Position numbers and translations under genes: made by a program. A DNA stretch of 53,651 nucleotides from JAPUDQ01 sp039916485 (GTDB lineage: Bacteria > Patescibacteriota > Saccharimonadia > Saccharimonadales > Saccharimonadaceae), in assembly GCA_039916485.1 (NCBI GenBank), contig JBDSLH010000005.1, positions 1-53,651 of the forward strand, written 5' to 3'. Shown one piece after another: positions 26,854-32,973 of this stretch (its first letter is position 1; every line of letters starts with the position of its first letter). The notes under the pieces are model-generated. The model was not told the DNA's origin and did not search any database. It saw only the letters and a list, made by a program, of their open reading frames with translations.

Positions 26854-27006
26854 TTACTTAGATCTATTAGATGCCCATTCGCAGATGTAAACTCTCTGAC
26901 GTCTACCTGTAGGATCTATTTTTGCTACTTGTTTATTTTTAACGATCGTCCTGTCATTATCTTCATATAAAGACGTGCGTTCAGGATCATTAGTATATTT
27001 TAGCAT
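26854..27006 (-). CDS. Overlooked 50-residue protein upstream of retropepsin
   Basis: The ATG at 27006 gives 50 codons ending at TAA 26854. The protein is charged and soluble (starts MLKYTNDPERTSLYEDND, ends YICEWASNRSK). TATACT (minus, 27014-27019) lies exactly 7 nt before the ATG, the leaderless spacing used by well-identified genes nearby. It is 48 nt upstream of the retropepsin gene on the same strand. The rest of this gap holds only the ATP-grasp promoter and leader. No family is recognised. Confidence 0.6.
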   Translation of the reverse strand: MLKYTNDPERTSLYEDNDRTIVKNKQVAKIDPTGRRQRVYICEWASNRSK

Positions 27007-27056
27007 TTTATATAGTATATGTCAATATATCATATAAAATTCCAGATTCTGTAGGA

Positions 27057-27097
27057 TGGTATACTATCAAAAGATAGTTAACGCATCAACGTGATGC
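27057..27097 (+). promoter_or_regulatory. Extended -10 and twin hairpins in the ATP-grasp leader
   Basis: TGGTATACT at 27057-27065 should start RNA near 27072. Two hairpins follow or overlap the start: ACTATC-AAAA-GATAGT (27063-27078) and GCATCA-ACG-TGATGC (27083-27097). The gene begins about 90 nt further on, an unusually long leader for this window. Confidence 0.55.
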
Positions 27098-27162
27098 ACT
27101 CTCCTATTTCCAAGCATTTTAGATGAACGGATTTACCTGAAAAAAGAAAGGTTTCTACTGAT

Positions 27163-28107
27163 ATGACAAAACAATCATACGAATTACGAGGCTCAACTCA
27201 AATCATGTATGATGAGCTGAGTAAACGTACAACTGTACGCATCATTAATGCCCCAACCAGCATACTTAGCTACGAAGACAATGCTGGTGATACTCACCTC
27301 CTTTACAGTACAACTAGTGATAAATCATCAGCAACAGGTGTGATCATAGCAGAGAACAAATCGTATTCAGGAGTCGTCATCAAGCATTTGTCATTACCTA
27401 TGCCTGAAGACCGGGTCTGCAGCATGATACATGAGGCCATAGACTTTCTACATACATACAAGAAAGTAGTAGTAAAGCCAATAGCTAATAGCGGTGGAAA
27501 GGGTGTCAGTACTGATATTACTTCTGTTAATGAGCTAAAGCGGGCATACAAATTTGCGAAAAACTACGGGAATAGAGTAATAGTACAACAACATCTTGAA
27601 GGTACCGATTTACGCTTATTAGTCGTAGCAGGTACATTCGTTTCCGCTGTTCGCCGCATCCCAGCAAGAATTACTGGAGATGGTGTCCAGAGTATCGCTC
27701 AGCTAATCACAGAAGAAAATGATTCGAAGCGTCGTAATGATCCCGCTAACTTGTCTTTGCTACACATCGATAAAACAGCTGCCAAAAGGTATTTAAGTAC
27801 AAAGATAAATTCTGTTCCCGAAAAGGACACAGTTGTACGTGTTATCGGGCCAGCAAATGTTAGTCTAGGTGGTGAGCTCCAAGAGGCGACTCACTTAGTA
27901 ACAGACTCTATGAAGGCCGATGCCGAAATAATTACTAATGAGTTAAAACTTGGACTATGCGGTGTAGATATGATGTGGAACGAATCTACAAATACATACG
28001 GAATCATAGAAGTAAACGCCACTCCAGGGATTGATATTCACAACGACCCTTTTAGCGGTACATCAAGTGATGCAGTAGAACGTTACGTCGAGTGGCTTAT
28101 TAACTAA
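27163..28107 (+). CDS. Cyanophycin-synthetase-like ATP-grasp ligase
   Basis: 314 residues. The ATP-grasp region resembles that of CphA/GshF: VVVKPIANSGGKGVSTDI near residue 105, VIVQQHLEGTDLRLLVVAG, VRRIPARITGDGVQSIAQLI and the metal-site IIEVNATPGIDIH. CphA's N-terminal domain and its Mur-ligase-like domain are both missing, so it is a stand-alone amino-acid ligase of unknown substrate. It probably joins an amino acid to a peptide or protein C-terminus. It is divergent from the retropepsin/rimK pair, which suggests a shared pathway. Confidence 0.85.
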   Translation: MTKQSYELRGSTQIMYDELSKRTTVRIINAPTSILSYEDNAGDTHLLYSTTSDKSSATGVIIAENKSYSGVVIKHLSLPMPEDRVCSMIHEAIDFLHTYKKVVVKPIANSGGKGVSTDITSVNELKRAYKFAKNYGNRVIVQQHLEGTDLRLLVVAGTFVSAVRRIPARITGDGVQSIAQLITEENDSKRRNDPANLSLLHIDKTAAKRYLSTKINSVPEKDTVVRVIGPANVSLGGELQEATHLVTDSMKADAEIITNELKLGLCGVDMMWNESTNTYGIIEVNATPGIDIHNDPFSGTSSDAVERYVEWLIN

Positions 28108-29214
28108 TTAGAAAATCTTACGTTTCTTACCACTATCGAATTGCTCAAGTAACTCATGTTGTTGTTTAGATAGTTTCGTTGGTGTATCGACGAGGAGGCT
28201 TATAATATGCGCCCCACGAGAATTGCCACGAAGGTGGGGTACTCCATGACCAGACAGCTTGAAGTCTGTCCCACTTTGTGTGCCACCTGGGACTTTCATA
28301 GTTATTTTGCCATCAACTGTTTCTACTTCAATTTCTGTCCCCAGTGCTGCGTCTACCATAGAGATATGTTCTTCGCTCAAGATGAGATCACCTTCACGCG
28401 TAAACTTTTTGTGTGGTTTGACCCGGAGGTGTACATAGAGATCACCTTTGCCGCCTCGAGCAACTGCTTCGCCGCGATCGCGAAGTCGGATGGTCGCTCC
28501 ATCATCAACACCTGCAGGTACTTTGATAGTAATCTGTTGTTTTTGCCGCTCGGTACCTTTGCCATGGCAAACACTACAGGCTTTTTCAGGCACACTACCT
28601 CGTCCATGACATGTCTCACAAGCAACAGACTGTTGGATTGCGCCAAATATTGTATTCATGACCCTTGTTTGCTGACCTGCACCCTTGCAAGTCTGGCAGG
28701 TCTTCATCTCAAAGCCTGGCTCGACTGTACTTCCTTTGCAGTGGGTACATTCATCTTCTAGCTGTATAGCTATTTTTTTTTCAGTTCCGAATATGGCTTC
28801 CTCAAACGTGAGATCAATACTTGTTTCAACATCTCGGCCGCGTCGCGATCCTTGCTGCTGACTTTGGCCACCGCCAAAGAACGAGCCAAACATATCTCCG
28901 AGGCCCCCATCACCAAAGTTAAATTCAAAGGATTGTCCTTGACCACCAAATCCTTGGAACCCTTCGAATGGGTTGCCGCCACCCCCACCACTGGCGCCAC
29001 CGACTCCTGCATGACCGAACTGGTCATAGCGTTGACGCTTCTGCTTGTCTTTTAGTACTTCGTAGGCCTCGTTAATTTCTTTAAAGGCAGCCTCGTTACC
29101 ACCCTCTTTATCTGGGTGGTGTTTGATAGCTAGCTTACGAAAAGCCTTCTTGATTTCATCGTCACTGGCGCCTTTTGCAACACCCAGGACTTCATAATAA
29201 TCACGTTTTGACAT
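28108..29214 (-). CDS. dnaJ: DnaJ co-chaperone
   Basis: Stimulates DnaK ATPase. Order: J domain with HPD in IKHHPDKEGG (residue ~31), a Gly/Phe-rich linker (~75-130), four CxxCxGxG zinc repeats (CTHCKGST, CQTCKGAG, CETCHGRG, CSVCHGKG), then the C-terminal substrate domains. 368 residues. A CIRCE element sits 20 nt upstream. TAGACT on minus, 8 nt before the start, with a -35-like TTGCGT inside CIRCE, forms the probable promoter. It is convergent with the ATP-grasp gene, with no gap. Confidence 0.98.
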   Translation of the reverse strand: MSKRDYYEVLGVAKGASDDEIKKAFRKLAIKHHPDKEGGNEAAFKEINEAYEVLKDKQKRQRYDQFGHAGVGGASGGGGGNPFEGFQGFGGQGQSFEFNFGDGGLGDMFGSFFGGGQSQQQGSRRGRDVETSIDLTFEEAIFGTEKKIAIQLEDECTHCKGSTVEPGFEMKTCQTCKGAGQQTRVMNTIFGAIQQSVACETCHGRGSVPEKACSVCHGKGTERQKQQITIKVPAGVDDGATIRLRDRGEAVARGGKGDLYVHLRVKPHKKFTREGDLILSEEHISMVDAALGTEIEVETVDGKITMKVPGGTQSGTDFKLSGHGVPHLRGNSRGAHIISLLVDTPTKLSKQQHELLEQFDSGKKRKIF

Positions 29215-29233
29215 CTGTTACTAGTCTACATTT

Positions 29234-29260
29234 TTAGCACTCAAAACGCAAGAGTGCTAA
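29234..29260. promoter_or_regulatory. CIRCE operator of dnaJ
   Basis: TTAGCACTC, 9 nt, GAGTGCTAA: an exact match to the HrcA-binding CIRCE consensus. The dnaJ -35-like TTGCGT (minus) lies within it, so HrcA would cover the promoter. Confidence 0.97.
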
Positions 29261-29326
29261 CTAAACCTTTACTGTCTGTAGCGATGGAGATCACCAACCT
29301 AATCAAAAGCTTGTATACTGGAATAT

Positions 29327-29701
29327 ATGACTAAATACGAAGGCACCCAACTCAGCAAATTTGACCCAATAGATGAGGTCAAAGAATTACAAATTATAGA
29401 TATCGAAGTCGGTACTGGCAAAGAAGTCCAGCCGGGCGATACAATCACGGCACATTATACCGGTGCGTTATGTAAAAACGGCATTATCTTCCAGAGCTCT
29501 CATGATTTTGGAGACCCAATTTCATTTGGTTTGAACCAAGTAATCAAAGGATGGACCGATGGTGTACCCGGTATGAAAGTCGGTGGCTGGCGCCGTCTGA
29601 TCATCCCTGCAGAACAGGCATACGGCTCATCAAGCCCTGCTCCAAATATTCCTGCTAACAGTGACCTAGTATTTGATATAGAACTTTCAGATATCAAATA
29701 A
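29327..29701 (+). CDS. FKBP-type peptidyl-prolyl isomerase
   Basis: Cytoplasmic proline isomerase and folding helper. 124 residues with the FKBP core: GTGKEVQPGDTITAHYTG, FQSSHDFGDPISFGL, VIKGWTDGVPGMKVGGWRRL, IPAEQAYGS and DLVFDIELSDI. The active-site pattern is well conserved. No signal peptide is seen. TATACT (29314-29319) lies 7 nt before the ATG, predicting a leaderless mRNA. It sits between dnaJ and dnaK, reinforcing a protein-folding cluster. Confidence 0.95.
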   Translation: MTKYEGTQLSKFDPIDEVKELQIIDIEVGTGKEVQPGDTITAHYTGALCKNGIIFQSSHDFGDPISFGLNQVIKGWTDGVPGMKVGGWRRLIIPAEQAYGSSSPAPNIPANSDLVFDIELSDIK

Positions 29702-29717
29702 TATCTTGCGTACACAA

Positions 29718-29745
29718 AAAATGACCGAGTAGGCTCGGTCATTTT
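29718..29745. terminator. Bidirectional terminator between FKBP and dnaK
   Basis: A 12-bp perfect stem (AAAATGACCGAG with CTCGGTCATTTT) and 4-nt loop, with A-run and T-run on the two sides. It sits between convergent genes and can serve both. Confidence 0.93.
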
Positions 29746-29757
29746 AATTTAAAGTGA

Positions 29758-31641
29758 TTACTTCTTTTCGTCGACTACTTCACCCTCAACAGGCTCATCA
29801 CCTGCTTTTTTCTCGTCCGTAGCTGCATCATCCTCTTTTGCAGCGGCTTCGTACATTTTTGCCCCAATAGGCATAATTGCATCATTGAGTGCTTTCAATG
29901 CAGCTTCTAACTCATCTTTATCATCTGAATCTTTCTTTTCCTCAGCTGCTTTAACTGCATCTTCGATAACTTTCTTATCATCATCTGAGATTTTATCTTT
30001 GTATTCATCTGGCATTTTCTTTGCCTGATAAATTGCATTCTCTAACTGGTTCTTGATATCAACAGCTTCACGCTTTTTCTTATCTTCGTCAGCGTGGAGT
30101 TCAGCCTCTTTTTGAGCCTTTTCGATATCATCTTTGCTCATATTGCCAGAGTTCTGGATAGTAATTGATTGCTCTTTACCAGTTCCTTTGTCTTTGGCTG
30201 TAACATTTAAAATACCGTTGGCATCAAGATTAAAGGTAACTTCAACTTGCGGTACACCACGAGGTGCAGGTGCAATGCCGTCAAGTACGAATTTACCGAG
30301 GCTCTTGTTGTCAGCGGCAAACTCACGTTCACCTTGGAGTACGTGGATCTCGACTTGTGGCTGATTGTCAGCGGCTGTTGAGAATACCTCTGATTTACTT
30401 GTCGGAATAGTAGTATTACGTTCGATAAGCTTGGTGGTAACGCCACCCATTGTTTCTATACCGAGCGAGAGAGGAGTAACGTCCAGCAAGAGCACATCTT
30501 TGACGTCACCTGCGAGAACTCCGCCTTGGATTGCAGCACCGATTGCTACGACTTCATCAGGGTTCACACCTTGCATCGGGTCTTTACCAAATATAGATTT
30601 TACTTTCTCAACAACAGCAGGCATACGAGTCATACCACCAACAAGCACGATTTCATCTATATCTTTAGCAGTAAGTTTTGCATCCTTAAGAGCCTTTTCT
30701 ACAGGCGCAACAGTCTTTTCGATCAGGTCTGCTACCAGCTCTTCGAGAGCTGATCGTGTTAAGGTGTATTCAAAGTGCTTTGGACCATCTGCGTCCGCGG
30801 TAATGAACGGTAGGTTTATCTCTACTTGTGGTGTGCTCGAAAGTTCTTTTTTAGCCTTTTCTGCTTCATCTTTGAGACGCTGCAACGCTGCTTTATCACT
30901 CTTTAGATCAATACCCTCAGCCTTTTTAAACTCAGCAATAAAATGATCAACGATACGATTATCGAAGTCTTCTCCACCCAGATGAGTGTCACCATTGGTA
31001 GATTTTACTTCAAATACTCCATCGCCGAGCTCAAGAACTGACACGTCAAATGTACCACCACCTAGGTCAAATACAACGATTTTTTCCTCTTTGCCTTTAT
31101 CGAGTCCGTATGCAAGCGCAGCTGCAGTTGGCTCATTGATAATTCGTTTTACTTCGAGACCTGCGATTTTACCTGCATCTTTAGTAGCCTGGCGCTGCGA
31201 ATCATCGAAATATGCAGGAACGGTGATGACCGCTTCTGTTACGGGCTCACCGAGATGTTTCTCGGCATCTGCCTTGAGCTTACTGAGGATCATCGCTGAG
31301 ACTTCTTCTGGCGTGTACTCATTGTCACCCATAGCAACGGCAACACCGTTACCTTTCTTCACTATATTAAACGGCATGATGTCATGGTCTTTTTGTACTT
31401 CTTTATCAGTAAACTTGCGACCGATAAGCCGCTTTACGCCATAAATTGTGTTCTGAGCGTTAGTAACCCGTTGACGCTGGGCTACCTGACCAACTATGCG
31501 TTCACCTTTTTTAGTCACAGCTACGACACTTGGTGTTGTCCTGTTACCTTCTGCATTAGCTATAACTTCTGGCTTTCCTGCAACCATGAAAGCCATAGCA
31601 CTGTTTGTTGTACCCAGATCGATTCCGATGATTTTACCCAT
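29758..31641 (-). CDS. dnaK: DnaK (Hsp70) chaperone
   Basis: 627 residues. The nucleotide-binding domain shows GIDLGTTNSAMA, AVITVPAYFDDSQRQAT, VFDLGGGTFDVSVL and VLVGGMTRMPAV. The linker DVLLLDVTPLSLGIE leads to the substrate-binding domain, and an acidic tail ends in VEGEVVDEKK. The start at 31641 (MGKIIGID) is preferred because AAGGAG sits 7 nt upstream; the ATG at 31647 is only 1 nt from it. Two CIRCE elements flank the promoter. Confidence 0.98.
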   Translation of the reverse strand: MGKIIGIDLGTTNSAMAFMVAGKPEVIANAEGNRTTPSVVAVTKKGERIVGQVAQRQRVTNAQNTIYGVKRLIGRKFTDKEVQKDHDIMPFNIVKKGNGVAVAMGDNEYTPEEVSAMILSKLKADAEKHLGEPVTEAVITVPAYFDDSQRQATKDAGKIAGLEVKRIINEPTAAALAYGLDKGKEEKIVVFDLGGGTFDVSVLELGDGVFEVKSTNGDTHLGGEDFDNRIVDHFIAEFKKAEGIDLKSDKAALQRLKDEAEKAKKELSSTPQVEINLPFITADADGPKHFEYTLTRSALEELVADLIEKTVAPVEKALKDAKLTAKDIDEIVLVGGMTRMPAVVEKVKSIFGKDPMQGVNPDEVVAIGAAIQGGVLAGDVKDVLLLDVTPLSLGIETMGGVTTKLIERNTTIPTSKSEVFSTAADNQPQVEIHVLQGEREFAADNKSLGKFVLDGIAPAPRGVPQVEVTFNLDANGILNVTAKDKGTGKEQSITIQNSGNMSKDDIEKAQKEAELHADEDKKKREAVDIKNQLENAIYQAKKMPDEYKDKISDDDKKVIEDAVKAAEEKKDSDDKDELEAALKALNDAIMPIGAKMYEAAAKEDDAATDEKKAGDEPVEGEVVDEKK

Positions 31642-31672
31642 TTTCATACTCCTTTTTGACTAGATTAATGCG

Positions 31673-31699
31673 TTGGCACTCCTCGCAATATAGTGCCAA
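31673..31699. promoter_or_regulatory. Downstream CIRCE of dnaK (variant)
   Basis: TTGGCACTC, 9 nt, TAGTGCCAA. The arms are perfectly complementary in GGCACTA-type positions except at the inner base pair. It lies in the dnaK leader, between the -10 and the start codon. Confidence 0.85.
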
Positions 31700-31709
31700 T
31701 TCTGCTTCT

Positions 31710-31747
31710 ATAATACGAAACTGGCACTCTACTGTCAAGAGTGCTAA
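31710..31747 (-). promoter_or_regulatory. dnaK promoter overlapped by a second CIRCE
   Basis: On minus, TTGACA (31733-31738), a 17-nt spacer and TATTAT (31710-31715) make a near-consensus promoter. CIRCE at 31721-31747 (CTGGCACTC, 9 nt, GAGTGCTAA) covers the -35 completely. Confidence 0.93.
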
Positions 31748-31785
31748 TACGTTGTTAATAGTACCTTCTCTTTTTTATATATTGA

Positions 31786-31794
31786 TGTTATAAT
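31786..31794 (+). promoter_or_regulatory. Extended -10 of the peptidoglycan-binding protein gene
   Basis: TGTTATAAT, with a predicted leader of about 60 nt. It diverges from dnaK; the nearest CIRCE ends 39 nt upstream of this element. Confidence 0.65.
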
Positions 31795-31860
31795 ATATAA
31801 AGTAGAAATGTTAAAAGGGTGAAATTTACAGAAGTATTTTACAGCTCGAAGGAGAATTAG

Positions 31861-32289
31861 ATGAAAAAATCAATAGTACTTAAATCACTCAGTGTTTTTG
31901 TAGGAGTCTTTGCGCTAATGGTGATGGTCTCAAGTTTATTTGCACCACCAGCGGACGCAGCGTCGAACAGTTGCCGTCTATACAACTATAATCGCGGCGA
32001 TACAGGATATTGTGTTCGAATGGCACAAACTCTTCTCAAGGGCCCTATGGAAGTGAGCCGAGGCGGATATACAGCTAGTCTTTCATTAGACGGCAGTTTC
32101 GGACCTGGCACCCAAACCGCAGCATACAAGTTCCAACGTTACCACGGTCTGAAATATGACGGTGTCGTAGGGCCCCAGACTTGGAAGAAACTATGTGACC
32201 CTGGTGTTGCACCATATGTTGGCAATGGAGTCTACGACAACCCAACACAGGTTCGTGCATTTAACTACGCACACAGCGTTACCTGCTAA
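31861..32289 (+). CDS. Secreted peptidoglycan-binding domain protein
   Basis: 142 residues. A Sec signal peptide (~1-34, cut likely after ADA) is followed by a PG_binding_1 domain (~55-118): RGDTGYCVRMAQTLL, SLDGSFGPGTQTAAYKFQ and LKYDGVVGPQTWKKL are typical. Four Cys in the mature chain may form disulfides. No catalytic domain is attached, so it probably binds the wall or inhibits/targets other enzymes. AAGGAG is 6 nt before the ATG. Confidence 0.92.
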   Translation: MKKSIVLKSLSVFVGVFALMVMVSSLFAPPADAASNSCRLYNYNRGDTGYCVRMAQTLLKGPMEVSRGGYTASLSLDGSFGPGTQTAAYKFQRYHGLKYDGVVGPQTWKKLCDPGVAPYVGNGVYDNPTQVRAFNYAHSVTC

Positions 32290-32304
32290 ATTCGCGAGTT
32301 ATCT

Positions 32305-32337
32305 AAAACGTACCCGTTTTGATGCGGGTACGTTTTT
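32305..32337 (+). terminator. Terminator after the peptidoglycan-binding protein
   Basis: A 12-bp perfect stem (AAAACGTACCCG with CGGGTACGTTTT), an 8-nt loop, and a T run at the end. The A-run on the other side could serve the minus-strand 59-aa gene. Confidence 0.92.
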
Positions 32338-32375
32338 ATTTACGTTTACTACCTATTCATGCAGTTGGAATGAAT

Positions 32376-32555
32376 TTATCTACCGTAATCTGTCGCACCA
32401 TAGCCTGAAACATTTTGTGATGTAACCTGACCGCGTCCTAATACTTGAATCAAATTATTTATCCCTAAAAACAAGACAGCAGCGAGTCCTATATGCTTTA
32501 AAAATGCGCCTCTATCCATTGGTGTATTAAACAGGTTTGTTATTTCATTTTTCAT
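32376..32555 (-). CDS. Small single-helix protein with degenerate Tat-like start
   Basis: 59 residues from the ATG at 32555, chosen for AAGGATGG 7 nt upstream. MDRGAFLKHIGLAAVLFLG near residue 13 resembles a twin-arginine signal (RRxFLK) but has only one Arg. One hydrophobic segment is followed by a Gly/Tyr-rich tail, GYGATDYGR. It may be a membrane-tethered peptide exported by Sec or Tat. Not recognised further. Confidence 0.65.
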   Translation of the reverse strand: MKNEITNLFNTPMDRGAFLKHIGLAAVLFLGINNLIQVLGRGQVTSQNVSGYGATDYGR

Positions 32556-32631
32556 TTTTATTCCATCCTTTAATTCAATAATAATAAATTTTCTGTTAAA
32601 ACGCAAGCATTATATGGTATAATCATCGCAA

Positions 32632-32877
32632 ATGAGTTCAACATATACATATATCCATTCTGCTCAACTATTTGCGCAATCATACAGCTGTGGGACCTAC
32701 GGCGCAGACACGTACAATCAGACTATGTGTGAGACAACACAACCGGTGTCTGGTGGACTTGCTTACACGGGAACGTCTGTGTGGGCAGCCGTGGCAACTG
32801 TGGTTATCCTTATTGCTTTGCCGCTAACATACTACTTTGTATCATTTATGAAGCGCAGAAAACAGAATAAAAAATAA
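32632..32877 (+). CDS. Small LAxTG-tailed membrane protein
   Basis: 81 residues. The N-terminal ~40 are polar, Tyr/Thr/Ser-rich with two Cys. LAYTG at 43-47, a membrane helix at ~50-72 and a basic tail KRRKQNKK then form a layout like a class E sortase sorting signal. No N-terminal signal peptide is visible, so sortase processing is doubtful; it could be a simple tail-anchored type protein. TGGTATAAT (32615-32623) ends 8 nt before the ATG. No sortase is in the window. Confidence 0.68.
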   Translation: MSSTYTYIHSAQLFAQSYSCGTYGADTYNQTMCETTQPVSGGLAYTGTSVWAAVATVVILIALPLTYYFVSFMKRRKQNKK

Positions 32878-32897
32878 TACGGTGTCTACGCTGTATT
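32876..32897 (+). terminator. Weak candidate terminator
   Basis: AATACGG pairs with CTGTATT across an 8-nt loop (one G-U pair). AAAAATTATTTT follows, which lacks a clean T-run. It ends the 81-aa gene. Confidence 0.35.
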
Positions 32898-32973
32898 AAA
32901 AATTATTTTGTCCTATACAGATAAATATTTTTTGGACTCTATAGATTAAACTTCCGCAAGTAGGTCGTAAGAG

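Noticed and set aside
30365..30946. 193-codon plus-strand frame opposite dnaK
   Set aside because: Antisense shadow of a well-conserved gene; Ser-rich composition and no ribosome-binding site.
32878..32973. Hidden ORF between convergent genes
   Set aside because: AT-rich with stops in all frames; only a weak hairpin.
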